Positions 50,060-58,988 of a stretch of DNA of 64,000 nucleotides are shown piece after piece. Made by a program: the position numbers and the translations under genes. Source of the DNA: Streptomyces humidus. Lineage in GTDB: Bacteria; Actinomycetota; Actinomycetes; Streptomycetales; Streptomycetaceae. The notes under the pieces were generated by a model. It made no database searches. It saw only the letters and a program-made list of their open reading frames with translations, and was not told the DNA's origin. The stretch's first letter is position 1. Each line of letters begins with the position of its first letter. Where the stretch lies: contig NZ_BMTL01000018.1 of the NCBI RefSeq assembly GCF_014649655.1, positions 1 through 64,000 on the forward strand, written 5' to 3'.

Positions 50060-51519
50060 TCGGTGTCGTCGCCCTCGGAGTCGTTCTCGGCGTCGTCCTT
50101 CTTCAGGTTCGGCTTCTCGCCGGAGGCTCCGCCGCTCGCCGCCTCGCCGAGCATCTTGTCCAGCTCGGAGAAGTCCATGTGCTCGCGGTGCACGAAGCCG
50201 TCCGGGTCGTCCAGGTCGGAGGCCGTGGGCAGCATGTCCGGGTGCGCCCACAGGGCGTCCCGGCCGTCGACCCCGCGCGCGTCCGTCAGTGAGGCCCACA
50301 GGCGGGACGCGTCGCGCAGACGGCGCGGGCGCAGCTCCAGGCCGATCAGCGTCGCGAACGTCTGCTCCGCGGGACCACCGGTGGCACGACGACGGCGCAG
50401 CGTCTCGCGCAGCGCGTCGGCGGACGACAGACGCGGCTTCGCGGCCGCGTGCACCACCGCGTCCACCCAGCCCTCGACGAGCGCCAGAGCCGTCTCCAGA
50501 CGGGCCAGCGCGGCCTTCTGCTCCGGGGTGTCCTCGGGCTGGAACATGCCCTGCTGCAGCGCGTCCTGCAGCTGTTCGGGGTTCTGGGGGTCGAACTGGC
50601 CGACCACGTCCTCCAGCTTGGCGGTGTCGACCTTGATCCCGCGCGCGTAGCCCTCGACCGCGCCGAACAGGTGCGAGCGCAGCCACGGCACATGCGCGAA
50701 CAGACGCTGGTGGGCGGCCTCGCGCAGGGCGAGATACAGCCGCACCTCGTCCTGGGGCACGCCCAGGTCCTTGCCGAACGCCGCGATGTTCACCGGCAGC
50801 AGCGCCGCGCGCCCGGCCGGACCGAGCGGAAGGCCGATGTCGGTCGACCCGACGACCTCGCCCGCGAGGACGCCGACGGCCTGGCCGATCTGTGAGCCGA
50901 ACATCGCTCCGCCCATCGAGCGCATCATGCCGATCAGGGGGCCGGCCATGGCCTGCATCTCCTCCGGCAGGACGTCGCCCATGGCGGCGCCGACGCGTTC
51001 GGCGACCGGGTCGACGAGCTCCTTCCACGCGGGCAACGTCGCCTCGACCCACTCCGCGCGCGACCACGCCACCGCGGAGCCGGCGCCGGACGGCAGGGAG
51101 GTGGCGTCGTCCAGCCACAGGTCGGCCAGGCGGACGGCCTCCTGCACGGCGGTGCGCTCGGAGGAGCCGACGCTCGCGTCCTTCACGCCGTCGGAGGTGC
51201 CCTGGGAGACCGTCTGGCGGGCGATCTGCTTGGCCATGTCCCAGTTCACCGGCCCGCCCTCGTACGAGAGCATCTGACCGAGCTGCTGGAACGCGGCGCC
51301 CAGGTCGTTGGGGTTCAGTGAGCCGAACATCGCGGCAAGGGGGTTGTCGGCGCCGGGACCGCCCGGAGCGCCGAAGCCTCCGGCGCCGGGGAACCCGCCG
51401 AAGCCGAACGGGTTGGCCGGTCCCTGACCACCGCCGCTCTGCGAGTCCTTCTTCTTGCCCTCGTCGCCGTCTTCCGGCTCCTCCGGCGGAAGGCCGAATC
51501 CGAATGGGGTGTCACTCAC
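50056..51519 (-). CDS. DUF2342 / zincin-type hydrolase (F420-associated family)
   Basis: A 487-residue protein from GTG 51519 (MSDTPFGFGLPPEEPEDGDE). A Gly/Phe/Pro-rich disordered N-terminus (1-85) precedes a helical core containing EMQAMAGPLIGMMRSMGGAM and the conserved YLALREAAHQRLFAHVPWLR. This REAAHxRLF signature belongs to the actinobacterial DUF2342 family, annotated as zinc-dependent metalloprotease or F420-biosynthesis-associated. A normal HExxH is not present, so catalysis is unproven. The C-terminus is acidic and disordered. It is coupled to the Nudix gene. Confidence 0.87.
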   Translation of the reverse strand: MSDTPFGFGLPPEEPEDGDEGKKKDSQSGGGQGPANPFGFGGFPGAGGFGAPGGPGADNPLAAMFGSLNPNDLGAAFQQLGQMLSYEGGPVNWDMAKQIARQTVSQGTSDGVKDASVGSSERTAVQEAVRLADLWLDDATSLPSGAGSAVAWSRAEWVEATLPAWKELVDPVAERVGAAMGDVLPEEMQAMAGPLIGMMRSMGGAMFGSQIGQAVGVLAGEVVGSTDIGLPLGPAGRAALLPVNIAAFGKDLGVPQDEVRLYLALREAAHQRLFAHVPWLRSHLFGAVEGYARGIKVDTAKLEDVVGQFDPQNPEQLQDALQQGMFQPEDTPEQKAALARLETALALVEGWVDAVVHAAAKPRLSSADALRETLRRRRATGGPAEQTFATLIGLELRPRRLRDASRLWASLTDARGVDGRDALWAHPDMLPTASDLDDPDGFVHREHMDFSELDKMLGEAASGGASGEKPNLKKDDAENDSEGDDTE

Positions 51520-51711
51520 GGGGTTCCTCGGCTGGTAAGGCCACCGGTTCTCGCCCGGCGGCGACTGCCCTGCAACACCACCCAGCGTAGACACCCCGGC
51601 TCGATCGGGCCTCGGTGCTTCGCCGACTGCCGGCCTGCGGCAGGATGGATGCCACCTGGTACGTACGCGTCACTCACGCCCGTATGCCAAGACAACCGCT
51701 GGAGACACCCG

Positions 51712-52821
51712 GTGAGTTCCCCAGATCCGCAGGTTCGCGCAGCGCGAAACCCTTCGACCCCGGGCGGTTCGCGCGGGCCCGTAGTGGCCGTGACCGGCGC
51801 GGCGAACGGGGTGGGCGCGCTGCTCACGGAGCGCCTCGCCGCGTCGGAGGAGGTCAAGCAGGTCGTCGCCATCGACGAGCGGCGCGGCGAGTGCGACGCC
51901 GCGCAGTGGCACATCCTCGACGTCCGCGATCCGGCGATCGCCGACAAGCTGCGCGGGGCGGACGTCGTGGTACATCTCGCGCTCGACCTCGACCTGGGGA
52001 GTGACGCCGCCGCCCGGACGGCCTACAACGTGCGCGGCACGCAGACCGTGCTGACGGCCGCCGCGGCGGCCGGGGTGCACCGCGTGGTGCTGTGCACCTC
52101 CGCGATGGTCTACGGCGCGCTGGAGGACAACGAGCTGCCGCTGTCCGAGGACGCCGAGCTGCGGGCGACGGCCGAGGCGACCGGCGTCGGAGACCTCCTG
52201 GAGGTCGAACGGCTCGCGCGGCGCGCACCCCGGGCGCACCCCGGGCTCAACGTCACCGTGGTGCGGCCCGCGATCCTGGTCGGCGGCACGGACACGGCGC
52301 TGACCCGGTACTTCGAGTCGCCGCGGCTGCTGGTCGTCGCGGGGTCGCGGCCCGCGTGGCAGTTCTGCCACGTCGAGGACCTGGTGAGCGCCCTGGAGTA
52401 CGCAGTCCTGGAGAAGGTCGACGGGGAGCTGGCCGTCGGGTGCGACGGGTGGCTGGAGCAGGAGGAGGTCGAGGAGCTCAGCGGGATCCGCCGGATGGAG
52501 CTGCCGTCGGCGGTCGCGCTGGGCGCCGCGGCCAGGCTGCACCGGATCGGGCTGACGCCGTCCCCGGCGGGCGACCTGGCGTACACGATGTATCCCTGGG
52601 TGGTGAGCGGGAGCCGGTTGCACGACGCGGGATGGCGGCCTCGCTGGACCAACGAGGAGGTCCTCGCGGAGCTGCTGGAAGAGGTCTCCGGACGGCACAC
52701 CGTCGCCGGACGGCGGCTGGGACGCAAGGACGCGACCGCGGCGGGCGCGGCCGGCGCCACGGTCGCCCTGCTGGGCGCGGCGGCTGTCGTGCGGCGAGCC
52801 CGGAAGGCCCGGCGGAGGTGA
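51712..52821 (+). CDS. NAD-dependent epimerase/dehydratase-type SDR
   Basis: A 369-residue protein from GTG 51712, with GGAG eight bases upstream. The Rossmann motif is VTGAANGVG (GxxGxxG), with DVRD and VHLAL following. The active region is CTSAMVYGALEDN; the usual YxxxK lysine is not obvious after it, as in atypical SDRs. The C-terminus has a short hydrophobic stretch (AAGAAGATVALLGAAAVV) followed by Arg/Lys, a possible membrane tether. The substrate is unknown. It is divergent from the DUF2342 gene. Confidence 0.85.
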   Translation: MSSPDPQVRAARNPSTPGGSRGPVVAVTGAANGVGALLTERLAASEEVKQVVAIDERRGECDAAQWHILDVRDPAIADKLRGADVVVHLALDLDLGSDAAARTAYNVRGTQTVLTAAAAAGVHRVVLCTSAMVYGALEDNELPLSEDAELRATAEATGVGDLLEVERLARRAPRAHPGLNVTVVRPAILVGGTDTALTRYFESPRLLVVAGSRPAWQFCHVEDLVSALEYAVLEKVDGELAVGCDGWLEQEEVEELSGIRRMELPSAVALGAAARLHRIGLTPSPAGDLAYTMYPWVVSGSRLHDAGWRPRWTNEEVLAELLEEVSGRHTVAGRRLGRKDATAAGAAGATVALLGAAAVVRRARKARRR

Positions 52822-53018
52822 GACCGGGGCGGCGGGTGACGGGGTCTTTCCCCACTGCGCTTCCTCGCTGCCCTTCCCCGTCGGCAGGCGCCGCCCCGTC
52901 GCCGCCGGACAGGCGCGGTCTGCAGGTCGCCCCCCCGAGGCCGCTCCGAAGCGGCACGCGCGTGTGCCGGGCGATCACACAGTTCCGTCGCGTCTCCCGG
53001 GTACGGCACGATGGGGGT

Positions 53019-53480
53019 ATGGCAGCCATCGACGACCATCCGGGCGAGCACGCGGCGCAGGACCCCATCAAGCTGATCGCCGTGCGCGACACGGCGCTTT
53101 CCCTGGACGAGGTCTTCACAGCCGTCGGGGACGACGCGGCCGGCGGGACCGCGCTGTTCGTGGGCACCGTGCGCAACCACGACGGCGGCGCCCAGGTCGA
53201 CGCCCTCGGGTACTCCTGCCACCCCAGCGCCGAGGCCGAGATGCGGCGCGTCGCGGAGAAGGTCGTCGCCGAGTACCCGGTGCGGGCGCTCGCGGCCGTC
53301 CACCGGGTGGGGGACCTCGCGGTGGGCGATCTCGCCGTCGTCGTCGCCGTGTCGTGTCCGCACCGCGGCGAGGCCTTCGAGGCCTGCCGGAAGCTGATCG
53401 ACGACCTCAAGCACGAAGTCCCCGTCTGGAAGCACCAGAAGTTCTCGGACGGGACGGAGGAGTGGGTCGGCGCCTGCTGA
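53019..53480 (+). CDS. moaE: Molybdopterin synthase catalytic subunit MoaE
   Basis: A 153-residue protein. The pattern GGTALFVGTVRNHDGG, YSCHPSAEAEMRRVAEKV, VHRVGDLAVGDLAVVVAVSC and the active-site VPVWKHQKFSDGTEEWVG (Lys in WKHQ) is MoaE. It inserts dithiolene sulfur into cPMP with thiocarboxylated MoaD, which MoeZ (19.2 kb) charges. The ATG at 53019 lies seven bases after a CACGAT -10-like hexamer, suggesting a leaderless transcript. Confidence 0.95.
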   Translation: MAAIDDHPGEHAAQDPIKLIAVRDTALSLDEVFTAVGDDAAGGTALFVGTVRNHDGGAQVDALGYSCHPSAEAEMRRVAEKVVAEYPVRALAAVHRVGDLAVGDLAVVVAVSCPHRGEAFEACRKLIDDLKHEVPVWKHQKFSDGTEEWVGAC

Positions 53481-53642
53481 CCCGCGGCCCCGGCGGACGC
53501 GGCTCCGGCGGGCGCGGACCCGGCCGCCGCCCGGTCATGCGTCCGGTTGCGTAACCCGACCCCTGCCATGAGCGTTGTCAGTGCGGACGGTTAATCTGCT
53601 GATCAGTCAGTTGCGGTGGTTCGTCGGGGTTGGGAGGTCGGC

Positions 53643-53807
53643 ATGGCGGCGCTCGTCTGGTTGCTGATTCCGCTGGTCGCCGCGATCGGTGCGGGCCTGT
53701 GGGGCAGTTGGGCCAACCGGACCCGCAAGGCCCGGGGCGACGGCCCCGAGCTGGACGGATACGCCCGCTTCCGCGAGGCCATGGAGAAGCCCCGCTCACG
53801 TACGTGA
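53643..53807 (+). CDS. Small single-span membrane protein
   Basis: A 54-residue protein: one TM helix (MAALVWLLIPLVAAIGAGLW) followed by a basic/polar cytoplasmic tail (ANRTRKARGDGPELDGYARF). GGGAGG six bases before ATG 53643 strongly supports translation. It lies 54 bp before the PDZ-Lon protease gene and may be a companion of it. Confidence 0.8.
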   Translation: MAALVWLLIPLVAAIGAGLWGSWANRTRKARGDGPELDGYARFREAMEKPRSRT

Positions 53808-53861
53808 CCCGGGTGGCAGCCCTGACGGGGCGCTGACAGACCCGTCACGTAATGTCGAGGC

Positions 53862-54953
53862 ATGCCACGCCGCACCGCGACGATGCTCGCCTCCACCCTG
53901 ATGCTGATCGCGCTCCTGTGCGCGGGAGTGCTCATCCCCGTGCCGTACGCGGAGATGTCCCCGGGGCCGACGGTGAACACGCTCGGCGACCACGACGGCG
54001 AGCCGGTGCTGCAGATCTCCGGGCGCAGGACCTACGCGACCAGCGGCAACCTGAACATGACCACCGTGCGGGTCACCAGCGCCGACTACCGGATGAACCT
54101 CGTCGAGGCCGTCTACGGCTGGCTCGCGCACGACACCAAGGTGGTCCCGCACGACACGCTGTACCCGGACGGCAAGACCGAGGAGCAGTCCACCCAGGAG
54201 AACGCCGAGGAGTTCAGCCAGTCCCAGGAGAGCGCCAAGGTGGCGGCCTTGAAGGAGCTGAAGGTCCCCGTGACGTCCTGGGTGATCGTCTCGACCGTGG
54301 TGAAGGGTTCTCCGGCCGAGGGCAGGCTGCACGCCGGCGACGTGATCAAGGCGGTCGACGGGACGGCCGTGAAGCAGCCGGGCGACGTCGCCAAGCTGGT
54401 GACCAGGCACAAGCCGGGCGAGAAGGTCGTCTTCACCATCGTCCCGGCCAAGGAGCAGGCGGCCGCCGAGAAGGCGCACAAGGCGGCGACCGTGACCCAG
54501 GAGGTGACCGTCACCACGGCCGCCTCCGCCGACAGCGGCCAGAAGCGGGCGATCGTCGGGATCTCGGCCGGCACCGACCACACGTTCCCGTTCACCGTCG
54601 ACATCAAGCTCGCCGACGTCGGCGGGCCCAGCGCCGGTCTGATGTTCGCCCTCGGCATCTACGACAAGCTCACCCCGGGCAGCCTCACCGGCGGCAAGTT
54701 CGTCGCCGGCACCGGGACCATCGACGACGACGGCAAGGTGGGGCCGATCGGCGGCATCGAGTTGAAGACGGTCGGCGCGCGCAGCCAGGGCGCTCAGTAC
54801 TTCCTGACGCCCGCCGACAACTGCGCGGCCGCCGCCAAGGACACCCCCTCGGGGCTCAGGCTCGTCAAGGTGAACACCATCGACGACGCCCTCGGCGCCC
54901 TCAAGGACATCCGCGGCGGCGACACCGCCGCCCTGCCCTCGTGCACGAAGTAG
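53862..54953 (+). CDS. YlbL-type PDZ/Lon (S16) membrane protease
   Basis: A 363-residue protein. An N-terminal TM anchor (MLASTLMLIALLCAGVLIPV) is followed by an extracytoplasmic PDZ domain (about 135-195, VVKGSPAEGRLHAGDVIKAV) and a C-terminal Lon-type protease domain with Ser257 in GGPSAGL and Lys302 in GGIELKTVGA, the S16 catalytic dyad. YlbL-family proteases act outside the membrane, for example in division or DNA-damage checkpoint recovery in Bacillus. The target here is unknown. TAATGT lies eight bases before the ATG, so transcription may be leaderless. Confidence 0.93.
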   Translation: MPRRTATMLASTLMLIALLCAGVLIPVPYAEMSPGPTVNTLGDHDGEPVLQISGRRTYATSGNLNMTTVRVTSADYRMNLVEAVYGWLAHDTKVVPHDTLYPDGKTEEQSTQENAEEFSQSQESAKVAALKELKVPVTSWVIVSTVVKGSPAEGRLHAGDVIKAVDGTAVKQPGDVAKLVTRHKPGEKVVFTIVPAKEQAAAEKAHKAATVTQEVTVTTAASADSGQKRAIVGISAGTDHTFPFTVDIKLADVGGPSAGLMFALGIYDKLTPGSLTGGKFVAGTGTIDDDGKVGPIGGIELKTVGARSQGAQYFLTPADNCAAAAKDTPSGLRLVKVNTIDDALGALKDIRGGDTAALPSCTK

Positions 54954-54987
54954 CCGCACGGCCACCCGGCTTCGGGCTCGGGAGCCG

Positions 54988-55530
54988 CTATTCGGCGAAC
55001 GTCGCCGACAGCGCCTCCGCAAGCCCCGGCACCAGGCCCGCGCCGGTGAGGACCTCCGTGGGGGCGTCCTTCTCCCGCAGCCGCAGGGCGGAGTCACGGG
55101 TGCCGTCGCGCAGGACGCCGACCGTCATCCGGACCTCCTGGCGGTCGGGATGGTCCGACACCCACTTCGCGAGCTTGGCCTCGCTCAGGCCCTGAGGGAC
55201 CTGGGCCTCGGCGGACGGCGGCAGCATCAGCCGCTCCACGGTGAGGGCGCAGCCGACCACCGCGTCGGGCCAGGCGATCGTGGCGAGGAACTCGTCGAGC
55301 GGCTTGTCCGTCGGCACCTCGTCCTGCTCGATGGGGGTGAGGCCGGTGATCTCGGGCTCGTCCTGAAGGCCGAGCTGGGCCGCCAGCGACGGTTCCTGGG
55401 CACGCAGCCGAGCGGTGTCTACGAGGGCGAAGAGGCGGGCGGGCTGGTCCCAGCCGAGGCCGGAGGCGTACTCGTCGATCTCGAGCACGGCCCGGGTGAG
55501 CGGGCTCGCCGCCATGGGAGTGTTGGACAT
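54988..55530 (-). CDS. PPA1309-family protein, function unknown
   Basis: A 180-residue cytoplasmic protein from ATG 55530 (MSNTPMAASPLTRAVLEIDE) with AGAGAGG upstream. The conserved core LGWDQPARLFALVDTARL, DEFLATIAWPDAVVGCALTVERLMLPP and DRQEVRMTVGVLRDG matches the actinobacterial PPA1309 family. No catalytic motif is evident. It converges with the PDZ-Lon gene and is divergent from the UPF0182 gene. Confidence 0.85.
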   Translation of the reverse strand: MSNTPMAASPLTRAVLEIDEYASGLGWDQPARLFALVDTARLRAQEPSLAAQLGLQDEPEITGLTPIEQDEVPTDKPLDEFLATIAWPDAVVGCALTVERLMLPPSAEAQVPQGLSEAKLAKWVSDHPDRQEVRMTVGVLRDGTRDSALRLREKDAPTEVLTGAGLVPGLAEALSATFAE

Positions 55531-55682
55531 GGTCACAATCCTCTCTCGTTCCTGGCCGGAATCGGGAACCGAGTAAACCGTGAGTAAGTTGCATAGGTGT
55601 GGGCCCGCGATCACGGGGGGCCACGAACGGTCCACGAACACGCGGGCCTGACGTATCTACTGCGACTTTCGAGGTGCGCACC

Positions 55683-58661
55683 TTGGCTTTCCAGATGCCG
55701 GACCGCGGCGGAGGCCCCACGGGGCCGCGGATCAGAGTGGGCCGCCCGTCCCGGCGGGTCCGGACCCTGCTCACGACACTGGGCGTCCTGGCCGTCCTGG
55801 CCATGGCGTTCACCATGTTCGCCGGGTTCTGGACGGACTGGCTCTGGTACCGCTCGGTGCATTACTCGTCGGTCTTCACCACCACGCTGTGGACCAAGAT
55901 CGGGCTGTTCTTCGTCTTCGGTCTGCTGATGGCCCTCGCGGTCGGCGTCAACATCTGGCTGGCGCACCGGCTGCGGCCGCCGCTGAGCGCGATGTCCGTG
56001 GAGCAGCAGAGCCTCGACCGCTACCGCATGGGCATCGCGCCGTACAAGACGTGGCTGCTGCTCGGCATCACCGCCCTCGTCGGCCTGATCGCCGGCGCGT
56101 CCGCGGCTGGCCAGTGGCGGACGTGGCTGATGTGGGTCAACGGGGTGTCCTTCGGCCAGAAGGACCCTCAGTTCCACCTCGACGTGTCCTTCTTCGCCTT
56201 CGACCTGCCCTGGTACCGGTTCCTGCTCGGCTTCGGCTTCGCCGCCACGATCCTGTCCCTGATCGCCGCGGCGCTCACCCACTACCTGTACGGCGGGCTG
56301 CGGGTCACGAGCCCGGGCGCGCGTGCCACCGCCGCGGCCACCGGCCACCTGTCGGTGCTGCTGGGCGTCTTCGTCACCCTGAAGGCGGTCGCCTACTGGC
56401 TCGACCGCTACGGCCTGGCGGTGAAGTCCAGCGACTTCAAGGCCACGGACAACTGGACGGGCCTGCGCTACGTCGACGCCAACGCCTATCTGCCGGCGAA
56501 GACGATCCTGTTCTGCATCGCCGTCATCTGTGCCCTGCTCTTCTTCGCCACCCTGTGGCGGCGCACCTGGCAGCTGCCGGTGATCGGCTTCGGCCTGATG
56601 GTGCTCTCGGCGATCCTGATCGGCGGGCTGTACCCGGCGATCGTCCAGAAGTTCCAGGTCCAGCCCAACGAGCAGGCCAAGGAAGCCCCGTACGTCGAGA
56701 AGAACCTCAAGGCGACGCGCGAGGCGTACGGCATCGACGGCGCGCAGGTCACCGAGTACTCGGGCACCAGCACGGCCAAGGACAAGACGACGCTGCGCGA
56801 TGACGTCGACTCCACCGCGAGCATCCGCGTCCTGGACCCGAACATCGTCTCCCCGACGTTCCAGCAGCTCCAGCAGATGCGGAAGTACTACGCGTTCCCG
56901 ACCAACCTGGACGTGGACCGCTACAACGTGAAGGGGACCGACGAGGACACCGTCATCGGTCTGCGCGAGCTGAACCTCGCGGGCGTCGACAAGCAGAACT
57001 GGATCAACAACCACTTCCGCTACACCCACGGCTACGGCGTCGTCGCCGCCAAGGGCACCACGTCCGACCCCGAGGGGCGCCCGGTCTTCACCGAGTCCGA
57101 CCTGCCCTCCGAGGGCGAGCTCGGCACCTACCAGCAGCGGGTCTACTACGGGGAGAAGACGACCACGTACTCGATCGTCGGAGGTCCCCAAAAGGAGATC
57201 GACTACTCCGACAACCAGGGTGAGAAGACCACCAGCTACACCGGCAAGAGCGGCGTGAGCCTCTCCAGCCCGGTCAACCGCGCCGTGTACGCGGTGGCGT
57301 TCGGCGAGCCGCAGATCCTGTACTCCGGCGCCATCGGCGAAGGTTCGCGGATCCTGTACAACCGCACGCCCAAGGAGCGCGTCGAGGCGGTCGCCCCGTG
57401 GCTGACCATCGACGGCGACGCCTACCCGGCGGTGGTCGACAACAAGATCCAGTGGATCGTCGACGCGTACACGACGACCAACGGGTATCCGTACGCCTCC
57501 CGTACGACTCTCGGCGACACGACGGCCGACTCGCTGACCGCGACCAACGACAACCGTGCGGTGGTGGCCCAGCAGAACCAGGTCAACTACATCCGCAACT
57601 CGGTGAAGGCGACCGTCGACGCGTACACGGGCGAGGTCAAGCTCTACCAGTGGGACACCGAGGACCCGGTCCTGAAGACCTGGATGAAGGCGTTCCCCGG
57701 CACGGTGAAGGCCAAGTCGTCCATCTCCGGCTCGCTGATGGCCCATCTCCGGTACCCGCAGGACCTGTTCAAGGTCCAGCGCGAGCTGCTCAGCCGCTAC
57801 CACGTGAAGGACGCGACGACGTTCCTCAGCGGCAGCGAGGTGTGGCAGGTGCCGAACGACCCGTCCAACAAGTCGGGCGACGCGGTGCCGCCGTACTACC
57901 TGAGCATGAGGATGCCCGACCAGAAGGCGCAGGCGTTCTCGCTCACGACGACGTTCACGCCCAACGGCCGTGACAACCTGAGCGCGTTCATGGCGGTCGA
58001 CTCCGAGGCGGGCACACCCGACTACGGCAAGATCAGAGTCCTGAAGCTGCCGACGAGCACGACCGTCGACGGGCCCAAACAGGTGCAGAGCCAGTTCAAC
58101 TCCGAACAGGACATCGCCGAGTCCATCAGACTCCTGAAGGGCGGCGACTCCGACATCGAGTACGGCAACCTGCTGACGGTTCCGCTCGACGGCGGCCTGC
58201 TCTACGTGGAACCGGTCTATGTGCGCGGCGGCGGGCTCAAGTACCCGCTGCTGAAGAAGGTGTTGGTGACCTACGGAGGCAACACCGCCTTCGAGGACAC
58301 CCTGGACGAAGCCCTCAACAAGGTCTTCGGCGCGGAGGGCGCGCCCCAGACTCCGCCGCCGGCGGACGAGGGCGGGGGCACGACCCCGCCGCCCACGTCG
58401 TCCAACCCGACGGTGCGCCAGGCGCTGGCCGACGCCCAGAAGGCATTCGAGGCCGGCCAGGAAGCGCTCAAGAAGCCCGACTGGGACGCGTACGCCAAGG
58501 CGCAGAAGGATCTCGAGGCCGCGCTGAAGCGGGCCGAGGACGCGCAGGCCCAGGCGGACAAGAGCGCCAAGCCGAGCAGCAGCCCGAGCCCGACGGGTTC
58601 GGCGAGCCCGAGCGCGGGCAGCGGAAAGGCGACCGGCAGCCCCAGTCCCGGTACGAGTTAG
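55683..58661 (+). CDS. UPF0182 family large membrane protein
   Basis: A 992-residue protein. About seven TM helices lie in residues 20-325 (LLTTLGVLAVLAMAFTMFAG; TKIGLFFVFGLLMALAVGVN; and others). A large extracytoplasmic domain follows (330-880) with family-typical NYIRNSVKATVDAYTGEVKL and YLSMRMP. The C-terminus is Ala/Lys/Pro/Ser-rich (about 895-992). TTG 55683 (MAFQMPDRGGG) is chosen because GAGG sits well upstream of it and I recall homologues starting there. ATG 55695 is the conservative alternative. The family is conserved in actinobacteria; its function is unclear. Confidence 0.88.
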   Translation: MAFQMPDRGGGPTGPRIRVGRPSRRVRTLLTTLGVLAVLAMAFTMFAGFWTDWLWYRSVHYSSVFTTTLWTKIGLFFVFGLLMALAVGVNIWLAHRLRPPLSAMSVEQQSLDRYRMGIAPYKTWLLLGITALVGLIAGASAAGQWRTWLMWVNGVSFGQKDPQFHLDVSFFAFDLPWYRFLLGFGFAATILSLIAAALTHYLYGGLRVTSPGARATAAATGHLSVLLGVFVTLKAVAYWLDRYGLAVKSSDFKATDNWTGLRYVDANAYLPAKTILFCIAVICALLFFATLWRRTWQLPVIGFGLMVLSAILIGGLYPAIVQKFQVQPNEQAKEAPYVEKNLKATREAYGIDGAQVTEYSGTSTAKDKTTLRDDVDSTASIRVLDPNIVSPTFQQLQQMRKYYAFPTNLDVDRYNVKGTDEDTVIGLRELNLAGVDKQNWINNHFRYTHGYGVVAAKGTTSDPEGRPVFTESDLPSEGELGTYQQRVYYGEKTTTYSIVGGPQKEIDYSDNQGEKTTSYTGKSGVSLSSPVNRAVYAVAFGEPQILYSGAIGEGSRILYNRTPKERVEAVAPWLTIDGDAYPAVVDNKIQWIVDAYTTTNGYPYASRTTLGDTTADSLTATNDNRAVVAQQNQVNYIRNSVKATVDAYTGEVKLYQWDTEDPVLKTWMKAFPGTVKAKSSISGSLMAHLRYPQDLFKVQRELLSRYHVKDATTFLSGSEVWQVPNDPSNKSGDAVPPYYLSMRMPDQKAQAFSLTTTFTPNGRDNLSAFMAVDSEAGTPDYGKIRVLKLPTSTTVDGPKQVQSQFNSEQDIAESIRLLKGGDSDIEYGNLLTVPLDGGLLYVEPVYVRGGGLKYPLLKKVLVTYGGNTAFEDTLDEALNKVFGAEGAPQTPPPADEGGGTTPPPTSSNPTVRQALADAQKAFEAGQEALKKPDWDAYAKAQKDLEAALKRAEDAQAQADKSAKPSSSPSPTGSASPSAGSGKATGSPSPGTS

Positions 58662-58708
58662 CGGCTGATCAGGACCGCTCCGCGTCGTGGTACGGTTGTG
58701 GAACACGA

Positions 58709-58782
58709 CGCGGGGTGGAGCAGCTCGGTAGCTCGCTGGGCTCATAACCCAGAGGTCGCAGGTTCAAATCCTGTCCCCGCTA
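58709..58782 (+). tRNA. Initiator tRNA-fMet (CAT), copy 1
   Basis: A 74-nt cloverleaf: acceptor CGCGGGG/CCCCGCT with an unpaired C1-T72 end, D-arm AGCTCGGTAGCT, anticodon loop CTCATAA closed by three G-C pairs (GGG/CCC), and T-arm GCAGG TTCAAAT CCTGT. The mismatched first pair and the GGG/CCC anticodon stem identify the initiator. CCA is not encoded. A TACGGT at 58691-58696 may be the -10. Confidence 0.95.
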
Positions 58783-58789
58783 CTGAAAA

Positions 58790-58825
58790 CGAAGGCCCGG
58801 ATCCGGAAACGGATCCGGGCCTTCG
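58790..58825 (+). terminator. Terminator of initiator tRNA copy 1
   Basis: CGAAGGCCCGGATCCG pairs perfectly with CGGATCCGGGCCTTCG (16 bp) around a GAAA tetraloop, 7 bases past the tRNA. Confidence 0.9.
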
Positions 58826-58988
58826 TGATGTGCGAACGCATGTGCCGGGCGGCGCGATGGCCGCGCCGCGGTGGGGAGTTGAGGGATCTGTGTTTCACTT
58901 GTCTCTCTGTGGGCATGTCGACAAAACGCTGAAGTGACCTTACGGGCCGCGGTATACCAGGTGTACCCGGGTTGCGGGTGGTGCGACG